Below, in pieces: positions 29,652-39,752 of a stretch of 64,000 nucleotides of DNA. The DNA is from Paenibacillus sp. MMS20-IR301 (GTDB lineage Bacteria; Bacillota; Bacilli; Paenibacillales; Paenibacillaceae), in assembly GCF_032302195.1 (NCBI RefSeq), contig NZ_CP135275.1, positions 3,658,001 to 3,722,000 on the forward strand, given 5' to 3'. Under the pieces are notes generated by a model, which had not been told where the DNA came from, made no database searches, and saw only the letters and a list, made by a program, of their open reading frames with translations. The stretch's first letter is position 1. Each line of letters starts with the position of its first letter. The position numbers were made by a program, and so were the translations under genes.

Positions 29652-29845
29652 AAAAGCGCACTATTCGGCTAATTAGCTCAACCCGGCGATACTGCCCGGC
29701 GGGTCCTGATCGCAGGCTATGCCCGGCAGGCTCTCTCCAGCAGGCTCTGCACAGCTGGGCATAGCGAACGATCCCCGCAGCCGGGGCTCTGCACTTCAAC
29801 AAAAGAGGCGATCCCGGTCACTGCCTCCCGGGATCGCCTCTTTTT
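29652..29845 (+). ncRNA. Candidate Fur-controlled small RNA
   Basis: Rightward from the Fur box there is no supportable protein gene before the strong terminator at 29801-29845. The stretch has a stem GCTATGCCC/GGGCATAGC near 29717-29766 enclosing smaller dyads, and C-rich unpaired runs. The arrangement recalls Fur-repressed sRNAs such as FsrA of Bacillus subtilis (about 84 bases, C-rich). The RNA is inferred from promoter, structure and terminator alone; its ends are approximate. Confidence 0.4.
29801..29845. terminator. Strong bidirectional terminator after tyrS
   Basis: GAGGCGATCCCGG (29805-29817) pairs perfectly with CCGGGATCGCCTC (29828-29840). Leftward it ends in CTCTTTTGTTG and rightward in TTTTTG, so it can end tyrS and any rightward transcript from the Fur box. 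Confidence 0.88.
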
Positions 29846-29860
29846 GTCTTACCCTGAACG

Positions 29861-31123
29861 TCAGCCCAATTTCACCAGGCTGTAGTTCTTCTTGCCTTTG
29901 CGGACAATGATGAATCTTCCGCCGATGGCCTGCTCTGCAGTAATCTCTGTCTCCAGCTCGTTCACACGCTCGCCGTTAATGGAGATGGCCCCTTTGGTGA
30001 TATCCTCGCGCGCCTGGCGTTTGGATGGCTCAATGCCCAGATCCACCAGCCAGTCCACGATGTTCTTCGTTTCCTTATCCGCAGTGAAGGTCGGCATTTC
30101 CTTGAAGCCTTCCTCGATCTCGTCAGCAGTCAGCGAGCGGATATCGCCGCTGAACAGCGCTGCGGTGATGCGCTTAGCCTGCTCCAGCAGCTCTTCACCA
30201 TGCACGAACCGGGTCATTTCTTCGGCCAGTGTTTTTTGCGCCTCGCGTTTATGCGGCTCGGTCGCTACCTTCTCCGCCAGCGCCTCGATCTCCTCTTTGC
30301 TCAGGAAGGTGAAGTATTTCAGGTATTTCACCACATCGCGGTCATCGCTGTTCGCCCAGAACTGGTAGAACTCGTAAGGCGTAGTCTGCTTCGGATCGAG
30401 CCAGATTGCACCGCCGGCGGATTTGCCGAACTTGGTGCCGTCTGCCTTAAGCATCAGCGGGATGGTCAGGCCGAAGGCTTTGGCTTCGGCGCCTTCTTTT
30501 TTACGGATCAGGTCGAGGCCGCTGGTGATATTGCCCCACTGGTCGGAACCGCCGACCTGCAGCTGCACATCCTCATTCTGGAACAGATGCAGGTAATCGA
30601 TGGACTGCAGGATCTGGTAGGAGAACTCGGTGAACGAGATCCCGCTGTCCAGACGGCTTGCGACAACATCCTTGGCCAGCATCGTGTTGATGCTGAAGTT
30701 TTTGCCGAAATCACGCAGGAACTCAATAACATTGATGTTCTTGGTCCAGTCGTAATTGTTAACCATCCGCACCTGATTGTCGTTCTCGGTAACGAACAGC
30801 TTCTTCATCTGCGCCGTAAGCGCATCAACATTCTCCTGCACCTGCTCCAGCGTCTGCAGGGAACGTTCGCTCTGGCGTCCGCTCGGATCGCCGATCGTTC
30901 CGGTAGCCCCGCCGATCAGAATAACCGGACGGTGGCCCGCCAGCTGGAAGCGTCTAAGCACCATAAAAGGAATCAGATGGCCGATATGCATGCTGTTGCC
31001 TGTCGGGTCCACGCCGCAATACAGCGACACAGCCTTACCTTCTGTCAGTTCGCGCAGTCCGTCTGCGTCTGTCTGCTGGTTAATGGCGTCGCGCCACAAT
31101 AGCTCGTCGATAATGTTCAACAT
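29861..31123 (-). CDS. tyrS: Tyrosyl-tRNA synthetase
   Basis: Class I aminoacyl-tRNA synthetase of 420 residues that charges tRNA-Tyr in the cytoplasm. It has the HIGH-type motif in NSMHIGHLIPFMVLRRF (about residue 50), the GSDQWGNITSG tyrosine-binding segment, the KMSKS-type motif KFGKS (about 230) and a C-terminal S4 RNA-binding domain (about 350-420, with KGAISINGERV). Length and order match bacterial TyrS. The ATG at 31123 has AAAGGGG upstream. It is preceded by a T-box leader, so expression rises when tRNA-Tyr is uncharged, and it is followed by a strong terminator, so it stands as a single-gene unit. Confidence 0.97.
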   Translation of the reverse strand: MLNIIDELLWRDAINQQTDADGLRELTEGKAVSLYCGVDPTGNSMHIGHLIPFMVLRRFQLAGHRPVILIGGATGTIGDPSGRQSERSLQTLEQVQENVDALTAQMKKLFVTENDNQVRMVNNYDWTKNINVIEFLRDFGKNFSINTMLAKDVVASRLDSGISFTEFSYQILQSIDYLHLFQNEDVQLQVGGSDQWGNITSGLDLIRKKEGAEAKAFGLTIPLMLKADGTKFGKSAGGAIWLDPKQTTPYEFYQFWANSDDRDVVKYLKYFTFLSKEEIEALAEKVATEPHKREAQKTLAEEMTRFVHGEELLEQAKRITAALFSGDIRSLTADEIEEGFKEMPTFTADKETKNIVDWLVDLGIEPSKRQAREDITKGAISINGERVNELETEITAEQAIGGRFIIVRKGKKNYSLVKLG

Positions 31124-31257
31124 ATACAGCCCCTTTGTTTGTTTGGTTTGGTTATCCCGTGATATTCATTGAAAATCAAACAGCCAGCTCACCGGACCCG
31201 GCAGCTATTCTCCGCAGAGCAGTAACGGTCTCGCCGTCCTGAAAGGGACGGAACAAC

Positions 31258-31523
31258 AAAAAATCGCCCCTTGTCTGTTCAGACACAGGGACGATTGTAA
31301 TTAACCGTGTTACCACCCAAATTGCACGGACCGCCTACTAAAGCTATTATCCGTACCACTCTTAGCGAGTTATCGTTCGCTTAGCTCCGCTTGGCATTAC
31401 CCAAGATACTCCCGAGATGTAATTCGCAGTCCAATGTGTGTACCGGGTTCCATCAACCCCCGGCTTTCTGTGAACAGGGACAAGTCTGCTACTGGCTCGT
31501 TCAATGTATACCAACTATAAGAT
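31258..31523 (-). promoter_or_regulatory. T-box riboswitch leader of tyrS
   Basis: Read leftward, the leader has the near-invariant T-box TGGGTGGTAACACG (31319-31306) and then a terminator (31296-31258) with an AATCG...CGATT stem ended by TTTTTT. Stem I lies near 31510-31400, with the AGTA/GAAC-type elements and a TAC triplet at 31421-31419 in GAATTACATC, a good specifier for tyrosine. Uncharged tRNA-Tyr would stabilise the antiterminator. The family assignment is clear; the exact specifier position is my reading. Confidence 0.93.
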
Positions 31524-31530
31524 TACAGAA

Positions 31531-31559
31531 AGTATAGCCGCTTCTAAAATAGATGTCAA
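31531..31559 (-). promoter_or_regulatory. SigA promoter of tyrS
   Basis: Leftward, TTGACA (31559-31554) and TATACT (31536-31531) with a 17-base spacer, an almost ideal vegetative promoter. Transcription would start near 31523 and enter the T-box leader. Confidence 0.85.
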
Positions 31560-31588
31560 TGCAGGAATGACACTCCCCGGAATCCAGC

Positions 31589-33429
<1,841 letters not shown>

Positions 33430-35331
33430 TTACAGCTCCGCCGCAAGCACCGGCTCGCCAATGCTGACAGCGCCAAGCTTAAGCGGCAAAATCTGCTTGT
33501 AATCGGCGGTGTTGGTAACGACCATGGCGGTCGTAATATCGTAGCTCTTCGCAATCTGCGCCAGATCGAAGGTTAACAGCTTATCGCCAGCCTGGATTAC
33601 ATCGCCGGCCTGTACATGAGCCTCGAAGAACTGGCCGCGCAGCTTCACGGTATTGATGCCGACATGAATCAGCAGCTCCATGCCCTCAGTGTTGCGGATA
33701 ACCATCGCATGCTTGGTTTTGAAGACATTCATCACAGTGCCGCTGACTGGCGATACGAGTTCACCTGCAGTTGGCACAAATGCAATCCCTTTGCCCATCA
33801 GCTCATCGCCGAAGGTAGGGTCATTGACCTCTTTTAACGGAATCGCCTTACCTGTCATTGGGGCATAAGCGGTGCTGTCTGCTGTAGCGAGAGCAGGTTC
33901 TGCTTCAACCTCTATCGGAGCGGCCGGAGCTTGTTCAGCTGGCTTAGCCGCAATACTGCCGGAAATCTGCTCGGCGTCATCAGCCTCTTCTTCAATACCT
34001 AGCATTACAGTGACAACAGCCGCAACTGCAAAGGCAATGACCATCCCGCCAAAAGCATACCAGAACGTCTGTCCAACCAGTCCCGGCAGACCCGGGATAC
34101 CGCCGTTACCAGCCAGGGCGTAAGCCTTGGCACCGAATGCGAGAGCAAAACCGCCGCCCGCTGCACTCCCGATCATTGCCGCGATGAACGGCTTTTTGTA
34201 TTTCATATTTACGCCGTACATGGCTGGCTCTGTTACGCCCATAAGGGCGGTGAAGCTGGTGGATAAAGCGACGGATTTCAGCTTTTTGTTCTTGGCCCGG
34301 AAGAATACACCCAGTGTTGCCCCTGCCTGTCCCATGTTGGAGATGTAAGTCAGCGGCAGGAATTTGTCGAAGCCGAGTGTTGCCAGGTTGCTGATAATGA
34401 CCGGAACGAGCGCATAGTGCATACCAGTCATAATAATCAGCGCCATTGCTCCGCCAAGCACGATCCCGGCGAACAAGCCGCCTTCATTCAGCAGCCAGTT
34501 AATGCCGCCGGACAAGCCGTCACCGATGAACGTACCCAGCGGTCCAATGGCAATCAGTGTCACTGGAACCATGACAAGAAGCGAGATCAGCGGAACAAGC
34601 AGCAGCTTAAGGGACGCGGGAATGAAGCGGTCTACCGTCTTTTCCACATAGGAGAGCAGCCAGATTGCCAGCAGAGCCGGAATAACGGACGAACCGTAAG
34701 ATACCGCCGTTACGGGAATATGAAGGAAGGACACCGGGTTGCCGCTGGAGAGCAGCGCCCCCATATCCGGGTACATCAGCGCTGCGCCGACACCGACCGC
34801 GATAAACGGATTACTGCCGAACTTCCGCGCTGCGCTGAACGAGATCAGGATCGGCAGGAAGTAGAATACGCCATCGCCGATTGCCGACAGAATACGGTAC
34901 GTATCGGTTCCGGCCGTCAGCCATCCCAGAGTGACGAACAGGGCGAGCAGCCCCTTGAGGATACCGGCCGCTGTAATTGCCGGAAGCATTGGTGCGAAGA
35001 CGCCGGCAATCGTTTCAAAGATTTTCAGAATAACATTCTGCTTCTTCCCGTCTTCCTTCTTGCCGCCTTCTGAGGACTGCTTAAGGGCCGGATATGCCTT
35101 CACCATCTCATCGAACACCTTCGGCACATCATTGCCGATGATGACCTGGAACTGCTCGCCGGAGATGTTGGTGCCCATGACCATATCCAGCTTTTTAAGC
35201 GCGGCCTGATCGGCCTTGTTGTTATCCTTCAGCTCGAAGCGCAGCCGAGTTACGCAGTGGTATACCGACTTTACGTTCGATACTCCGCCTACCTTCTCGA
35301 CGATTTGCTGCGCGGTTTCCTGATGTTTCAT
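33430..35331 (-). CDS. bglP: Beta-glucoside PTS transporter, EIIBCA
   Basis: Single-chain PTS permease of 633 residues that imports and phosphorylates aryl-beta-glucosides such as salicin or arbutin. Domains run EIIB (1-85, phospho-Cys in YHCVTRLRF), membrane EIIC (about 105-455, with GMHYALVPV and GVTEPAMYGVN), a low-complexity Ala/Pro/Glu linker, and EIIA (about 495-633, with LLIHVGINTVKL; its His accepts phosphate from HPr). The ATG at 35331 has GGGGG 7 bases upstream. Expression is governed by the RAT/terminator just upstream and by LicT. The downstream bglA product hydrolyses the phosphorylated sugar. Confidence 0.95.
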   Translation of the reverse strand: MKHQETAQQIVEKVGGVSNVKSVYHCVTRLRFELKDNNKADQAALKKLDMVMGTNISGEQFQVIIGNDVPKVFDEMVKAYPALKQSSEGGKKEDGKKQNVILKIFETIAGVFAPMLPAITAAGILKGLLALFVTLGWLTAGTDTYRILSAIGDGVFYFLPILISFSAARKFGSNPFIAVGVGAALMYPDMGALLSSGNPVSFLHIPVTAVSYGSSVIPALLAIWLLSYVEKTVDRFIPASLKLLLVPLISLLVMVPVTLIAIGPLGTFIGDGLSGGINWLLNEGGLFAGIVLGGAMALIIMTGMHYALVPVIISNLATLGFDKFLPLTYISNMGQAGATLGVFFRAKNKKLKSVALSTSFTALMGVTEPAMYGVNMKYKKPFIAAMIGSAAGGGFALAFGAKAYALAGNGGIPGLPGLVGQTFWYAFGGMVIAFAVAAVVTVMLGIEEEADDAEQISGSIAAKPAEQAPAAPIEVEAEPALATADSTAYAPMTGKAIPLKEVNDPTFGDELMGKGIAFVPTAGELVSPVSGTVMNVFKTKHAMVIRNTEGMELLIHVGINTVKLRGQFFEAHVQAGDVIQAGDKLLTFDLAQIAKSYDITTAMVVTNTADYKQILPLKLGAVSIGEPVLAAEL

Positions 35332-35356
35332 GAATGTTCCCCCTAAATTATTCTAA

Positions 35357-35444
35357 TAAAAAAACCCGAATGAACGCCTGCAGCTGCGCCAAATACGCCT
35401 GCCGGTCTTCATCCGGGTTTTGCCTGATTGAACAGTAACAAGCC
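35357..35444 (-). promoter_or_regulatory. RAT antiterminator and overlapping terminator before bglP
   Basis: Leftward from 35444 the transcript reads GGCTTGTTACTG, then CAGGCAAAACC, the ribonucleic antiterminator pattern bound by LicT/SacY proteins. It overlaps a long terminator stem AACCCGGATGAA/TTCATTCGGGTT ended by TTTTTTT (35363-35357). Bound, activated LicT would keep the terminator open and let RNA polymerase reach bglP and bglA. The RAT starts only a few bases after the licT stop codon. Confidence 0.9.
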
Positions 35445-35449
35445 CCTTG

Positions 35450-36283
35450 TTATTTGGTTTTCATCAGCCGTTCCAGATGCAGGGTCAGATACAGCTGCTC
35501 GGAATGGGTCATGATGTACTCGTAGTTCTTCAGGATAAACGATTCAATCTTGCGGATGCATTTGAAGGTGTCGGGATAATTCTTCTTGACCACCTTGTAC
35601 AAATACTCCTCGGTATCATCATGGCTGGAATGGGTAATTGCACGCTGGCAAAAATATTTAAGATGCGTAATGAATCTGAAATAGTTGACACTGTCCTCGT
35701 CCAAATCCACGCCGAAATGATATTTGATAATGTTCATAATCTCCTGCAGCAGCTGCATCATATGCGTCACATCATTCATCGAATCATTGACTTCCGCATT
35801 GATGAAATGAAGCGCGATATTGCAGATCTCCTCCTTGGGAAAATCAATCCCCAGCCGCTCCCGCAGGATCGTCAGCGCTTCCCTCGCCACATCATACTCG
35901 GCTTTGTAGAAATGCTGCACCTCCCAGGATAACGGGTTACGGATAATCTGCTCCCGCTCCATACGCTGCACCGCAAAATGGATATGATCCGAAAGCGATA
36001 CATAAATCCCGTCGCTGATTCCCTTATTAAGCTGCATCCGCGCCAGGCTTACAATATCGTCAGTCACCTGCAGAATCTCAACCGGCATCTCCGTTACAAT
36101 CGCCTTGAAGCGTTCGTAAATGGATGAATCCTGCAGACGGAACACCTTCTCCACCCGTGATTCATCGATAGGATCACCAGCCCGGAACTGGAAACCGATA
36201 CCCCGGCCGAGGATAAGCAGCTCCTGATCCTTATCATCCACAGTGCTGACGATATTATTGTTAAAGATTTGTTTAATTATCAC
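35450..36283 (-). CDS. licT: LicT/BglG-family transcriptional antiterminator
   Basis: RNA-binding antiterminator of 277 residues, the usual LicT length. An N-terminal CAT RNA-binding domain (1-60, with IFNNNIVSTVDDKDQELLIL and GRGIGFQ) is followed by two PTS regulation domains, PRD1 (about 65-170, with LSDHIHFAVQR) and PRD2 (about 175-277, with ALHFINAE). The conserved His residues are targets of HPr (activation) and of BglP EII (inhibition without sugar). The GTG at 36281-36283 is chosen because AGGTGGG lies 6 bases upstream; the frame stays open farther upstream into the RAT leader, which is not coding. It controls two RAT sites, one in front of itself and one in front of bglP. Confidence 0.95.
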   Translation of the reverse strand: MIIKQIFNNNIVSTVDDKDQELLILGRGIGFQFRAGDPIDESRVEKVFRLQDSSIYERFKAIVTEMPVEILQVTDDIVSLARMQLNKGISDGIYVSLSDHIHFAVQRMEREQIIRNPLSWEVQHFYKAEYDVAREALTILRERLGIDFPKEEICNIALHFINAEVNDSMNDVTHMMQLLQEIMNIIKYHFGVDLDEDSVNYFRFITHLKYFCQRAITHSSHDDTEEYLYKVVKKNYPDTFKCIRKIESFILKNYEYIMTHSEQLYLTLHLERLMKTK

Positions 36284-36308
36284 TTTCAACCCACCTGTTT
36301 TTGAGGAA

Positions 36309-36384
36309 TAAAAAAGGGCAAAACAACAACGGAAACGAATCATCATTCCCATTGTGGTTTTGCCCGCATTACCGGTAACAAGCC
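36309..36384 (-). promoter_or_regulatory. RAT antiterminator and terminator before licT
   Basis: Leftward from 36384 the RNA reads GGCTTGTTACCGG then GCGGGCAAAACC, matching the RAT pattern. A GGGCAAAACCACAA/TTGTTGTTTTGCCC terminator ending in TTTTTTATT overlaps its end. LicT would therefore autoregulate its own readthrough. Confidence 0.9.
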
Positions 36385-36392
36385 TCGGAAAC

Positions 36393-36421
36393 AATTTATC
36401 ATATGCTGAAAACGGTGTCAA
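36393..36421 (-). promoter_or_regulatory. SigA promoter of licT-bglP-bglA with an overlapping cre
   Basis: Leftward TTGACA (36421-36416), 17 bases, TAAATT (36398-36393). On the other strand TGAAAACGGTGTCA (36407-36420) matches the cre pattern perfectly and covers the -35 box, so CcpA would block initiation when preferred sugars are present. Confidence 0.85.
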
Positions 36422-36638
36422 CCGTTTGTTTGAAAATCTGCTTTTGCTAATTATGCCCACGGCAGTACTCTTTTTATGAGCGGCTCGATGGTGGAAGCAT
36501 TGAGTGTAAGGATACATGGACTGCAGCGGCTTCGTGGACTCCGGTGACTTTTGCAACAGTGCTTCCTTTTTTCAGCGGCTATAGTTAGGTCATACGATTC
36601 AGTGGAAAATTATGTATTACGGAAAGGGAGTCAGTCCC

Positions 36639-37493
36639 ATGCAGGCAGACGCAAACGGAAATGAAGGACTATTCGCAGTTAGGCGGGTTCCTGCCGGATT
36701 CATACTTGGCCTGATTGGCCTGGAAATGTTTTTTGCGCTGGCAGTGAACCTTGTGTTCTTTGAGCGCGGTACGTTTAACGGTATCAAAACGCTGACAAAC
36801 GGGTGGATAAACCCCACTCTATGTGCGGGTCTGCTGGGCCTCGCGGTCATCGTTGTTATTTATTTGCTCGTAATTGCCAGGATTCCGCTGCGGGAGCTGG
36901 GGCTGAAACGGGAAAATCTGCTTACCGGAGTCTTAGGGACTGTCCTCTTCTGGATTGCCATTAACATTATGGCTGCCGTGATGTCGCTCCTTGCCGGAGA
37001 CGGTCTTGAATGGAACAGTAAACTGGCTGAATTCCCGAATCTGTATCTGGGTGCTTTACTTGCACAATTGTTCGGCAATGCCCTGCTGGAGGAGATTATC
37101 TTCCGGGGGTTCCTGTTCGTGCAGCTGTATGACTGGTTGTCCAGAGTGCGGAAGCCGTCAGCCCGCATACTCTGGGCGATGCTGCTTACACATGTTCTCT
37201 TTGCCCTCATGCATATTCCCAACCGGATCTATAGCGGCTACAGCGGACCCGAATTTGTGTTTGATTTTGTCCAGCTTGTGCTGCTGGGTATGTTATTTGC
37301 ACTTTTCTACGTTTTGACCGAGAATCTGTTTATTGTTGTGGGTATCCATTCCCTAATGAATGTGAATCTCTCCATCTGGAACAGCAGTTATGTTACTGCC
37401 GCTACACTTACCGCTGCGGGACTGGCCGCCGTTCTTCTGCTGCTCTTGCGGAGAAAGAAATTACAACAGGCAGATTCCGTGATACATTATTGA
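36639..37493 (+). CDS. CPBP-family intramembrane metalloprotease (CAAX/Abi type)
   Basis: Membrane protein of about 284 residues with eight hydrophobic segments. The CPBP signature is complete: EEIIFRGFLF (Glu-Glu and Arg), HVLFALMHIP (His) and HSLMNVNLS (His and Asn) within the later segments. In bacteria such proteins process peptides or give immunity to bacteriocins; the substrate is unknown here. I start at the ATG at 36639 because AAAGGGAG lies 8 bases upstream; an in-frame ATG at 36612 lacks one. It stands alone, divergent from licT and convergent with the M14 peptidase gene. Confidence 0.88.
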   Translation: MQADANGNEGLFAVRRVPAGFILGLIGLEMFFALAVNLVFFERGTFNGIKTLTNGWINPTLCAGLLGLAVIVVIYLLVIARIPLRELGLKRENLLTGVLGTVLFWIAINIMAAVMSLLAGDGLEWNSKLAEFPNLYLGALLAQLFGNALLEEIIFRGFLFVQLYDWLSRVRKPSARILWAMLLTHVLFALMHIPNRIYSGYSGPEFVFDFVQLVLLGMLFALFYVLTENLFIVVGIHSLMNVNLSIWNSSYVTAATLTAAGLAAVLLLLLRRKKLQQADSVIHY

Positions 37494-37510
37494 CTGTTTA
37501 ACTGTAAAAA

Positions 37511-37551
37511 AAGCAAGACCCTCTCGCGGACGGAGCCGCAGAGTCTTGCTT
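37511..37551. terminator. Bidirectional terminator between the CPBP and M14 genes
   Basis: AAGCAAGAC (37511) pairs with GTCTTGCTT (37551) around a GC-rich inner stem. Leftward it ends in TTTTTTTAC, a strong signal for the protease-nuclease operon; rightward the tail is TTAAT. Confidence 0.85.
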
Positions 37552-37559
37552 AATAGGTG

Positions 37560-38993
37560 CTAATTACCCGTGCGGACAGGCTCTAGTGCGTTTATCTGGG
37601 ATACCGCGTAAGTCAGCTCCGTCAACGCAGAACTCAAATCAGCAATGATAAGCCGCATCTCCTCATAAGGGGGCACAAACGCTTGGCCGAATTCAAAGGT
37701 ATAGCTGTAAATTTTCGGTTTGGAAGGGTCTGTTAAATGACGGCTATAGGCATAATCCTGTGTCGTCCCGCTGGTATAATACAACCGGGCTGACTCTTCA
37801 ACCTTGTAGGATTTACCCCGTACGGCTTGTAACGCTGCGTTCATCCGGTTTCCCAGTTCACGCTCCAGTTTCTCATCCTGCGGCGTAATGTATTCTTTGT
37901 AGCTGTCTTTTATAGTCTGAGGACTTTTGCCGGAAGCTCCACGTATTCCGTTGAACTGCTGATTCTTGAAATTCTGATTGGGGTCAGTGGTTTGGTTATT
38001 GTCATCCCCCCAGTTGTACATGATTTTCTCGCCAAAGCTATGAATATCTACATAGAAGCGGATTTGCGGATACGTATCCAGAAGATACTTGATATTTTGT
38101 GATTCCGGCTCGGAGAATGGGGCTGGTCCAAGGTAAATCAGACTGTTTTTATCTGCTGAGGTACCGATTGTACTTCCCCACAAGAAATCAAAATTCCGGT
38201 TCAAATCAACGCCCATCGGGTTCCCGTTCTCATCCGGCCGGCGGTTCTTCCGCCACCAGAAGCCATTGCCCGCCTCTTCATCACGAAATGAGTGGTGCTT
38301 CTGATGATTCTCCTGGCTATAAATCTTGCCATCCGGATTAACCTCCGGAAAGATAATCAGGTCCACAGAATCCAGCGCCTGCTTGATTTGTTCATAAGCA
38401 AAGCTTTTATTCCCATACTGAATAGGCTGCCTGCTTGTATAGGCCTGGACGAGCTTGGTTAACAAGTTAATGCAAATGTCAGAACCACCCCACTCGCGAG
38501 CATGGACATTGCCTGTAATCAGAATGGCCGGTTTAATTCTGGCTTGCTGCGGAGCGGCACTGAGCTTAACCGCACGGCATGTCCGTCCCTCCCACGTCCG
38601 GTTGGGAAGCGTGATCAGCGAGACCAGTCCCGGATTGTTCCGGCTAAGCTGCAGCAATGTATTATCGATCTCGTCCACGGTCATATAACCGCCCCGAATC
38701 GAATCAGCAGTAAAATCTGCAGAAGCAGTACCCTGGTCTGACTCCATACGGTTTCCGTGATATATCTCCTGTAGCCGCTCAGCAGGAATATCCGTAGCGT
38801 CCAGTTCAATCTCCAGAGTGTAGCCTTCTTTCTTCAACAGCTCCAGCTGCTCTTCGGATAGAATTCCCGAGACGGAATAATCTGCCTCTGTAATTTGCTT
38901 GGCACTGCTTCTTACCAGATCCAGACTGTAATTCTCCAGCTCATGCAGCTTCTGCAGCGATGAAGCATGAATAAGCGCTTGTAATATTTTCAC
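37560..38993 (-). CDS. M14 zinc carboxypeptidase
   Basis: Metallocarboxypeptidase of about 477 residues. The zinc ligands are visible as GNVHAREWGGSD (His and Glu) and YVDIHSFGEKIMY (His); the substrate Arg/Asn region is VDLNRNFDF, and the general base Glu is in YTFEFGQAF near the C-terminus. The first 105 residues resemble an inhibitory propeptide-like domain. No signal peptide is seen, so it looks intracellular, unusual for the secreted digestive type. The GTG at 38991-38993 is chosen (AAAGGA 8 bases upstream); an ATG at 39002 abuts the ribosome site. It is the last gene of the operon, 68 bases after the YukJ-like gene, with a hairpin between. It could finish peptide breakdown started by the subtilases, or trim a partner's C-terminus. 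Confidence 0.92.
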   Translation of the reverse strand: MKILQALIHASSLQKLHELENYSLDLVRSSAKQITEADYSVSGILSEEQLELLKKEGYTLEIELDATDIPAERLQEIYHGNRMESDQGTASADFTADSIRGGYMTVDEIDNTLLQLSRNNPGLVSLITLPNRTWEGRTCRAVKLSAAPQQARIKPAILITGNVHAREWGGSDICINLLTKLVQAYTSRQPIQYGNKSFAYEQIKQALDSVDLIIFPEVNPDGKIYSQENHQKHHSFRDEEAGNGFWWRKNRRPDENGNPMGVDLNRNFDFLWGSTIGTSADKNSLIYLGPAPFSEPESQNIKYLLDTYPQIRFYVDIHSFGEKIMYNWGDDNNQTTDPNQNFKNQQFNGIRGASGKSPQTIKDSYKEYITPQDEKLERELGNRMNAALQAVRGKSYKVEESARLYYTSGTTQDYAYSRHLTDPSKPKIYSYTFEFGQAFVPPYEEMRLIIADLSSALTELTYAVSQINALEPVRTGN

Positions 38994-39035
38994 TTGTATC
39001 ATCCTTTCTTCTGTTTTTAAATTGGCAAATTAAAT

Positions 39036-39063
39036 GAAGGACCAGCTTGATAACTGGTCCTTC
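39036..39063. terminator. Hairpin between the YukJ-like and M14 genes
   Basis: A perfect GAAGGACCAG/CTGGTCCTTC stem with an 8-base loop. Leftward it is followed by ATTTAATTT, which is a weak tail, so it may be an attenuator or an mRNA stability element lowering the last gene. Confidence 0.5.
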
Positions 39064-39069
39064 CTACGG

Positions 39070-39738
39070 CTATCTCGACAGCTGTGCAGACTTGTGAGTC
39101 TTGTGGCTACACTCGCTGACCGGACGTTCCATATGGCCCTGATCGTCTGTGCACCACGACTGCGACTGGAAGGCGAGGAACAGCCCCAGCCATTTGTCCT
39201 CCTGCTCGAAATGAATCACAATTCCGCCATCCTGCCAGATGCCGTCGTCTCCAACAAAAGGCTCAACGTTCCCTTGATTCATATGGATATTGTGAATCCC
39301 CCCCGGAAACGGCTCGCCGTATACATATATTTTGGCGGTATCATCCTCAATAGCACGTTGCAGATAGGCGTCGACTTTCTCATTCAGGTCATTGTCCGGA
39401 CCATCAGCATTGTATGGGAGGGCAATCATCTTGGACGGGTCAAACAATCCGCCGCGGATGTAGTCTAAGGCAATTTCATCACGGTTTGATTTATCAATTT
39501 TAGTAAAACCATCTTTTAGTTCCTGCAGATGGGTAATTTGCTCAGAATTGAATTGATCACCGACCAGGTAGAGCAGCTCTGAGGGGGTAATTTTCGATTG
39601 AACGTTGATGGCCAATTTATATTTTTTATTAGCAGCCTTAACTACAGCATGATAATGCGGGGTGCTGTCCCTTGTAGTTGGTGCAGGTGTTCCTTGAATG
39701 ATCTTTCCTTTTAACACTCCGTATGGATTCAGTGGCAT
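39070..39738 (-). CDS. YukJ/DUF2278-family protein
   Basis: Protein of 222 residues matching the uncharacterised YukJ (DUF2278) family: N-terminal NPYGVLKGKIIQ, central NVQSKITPSELLYLVGDQF, LALDYIRGGLFD-like segment (here IALDYIRGGLFDPSKM), and C-terminal GEPFPGGIHNIHMNQGN and WQDGGIVIHFEQEDKW. His residues in GGIHNIHMNQG and the Asp/Glu-rich end might bind metal, but no function is established. It follows the CYTH-like gene by 14 bases. The ATG at 39738 has AAAGGAG upstream. Family members elsewhere occur beside or fused to domains of secreted or conflict-related proteins, so its presence here is suggestive only. Confidence 0.82.
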   Translation of the reverse strand: MPLNPYGVLKGKIIQGTPAPTTRDSTPHYHAVVKAANKKYKLAINVQSKITPSELLYLVGDQFNSEQITHLQELKDGFTKIDKSNRDEIALDYIRGGLFDPSKMIALPYNADGPDNDLNEKVDAYLQRAIEDDTAKIYVYGEPFPGGIHNIHMNQGNVEPFVGDDGIWQDGGIVIHFEQEDKWLGLFLAFQSQSWCTDDQGHMERPVSECSHKTHKSAQLSR

Positions 39739-39752
39739 AATAATCGTCTCCT

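Noticed and set aside
29501..29764. Open frames over the Fur box region (also 29509-29802 leftward and 29719-29910 rightward)
   Set aside because: They cross the small-protein gene out of frame or run through the terminator into tyrS, and lack ribosome sites; a non-coding RNA fits better.
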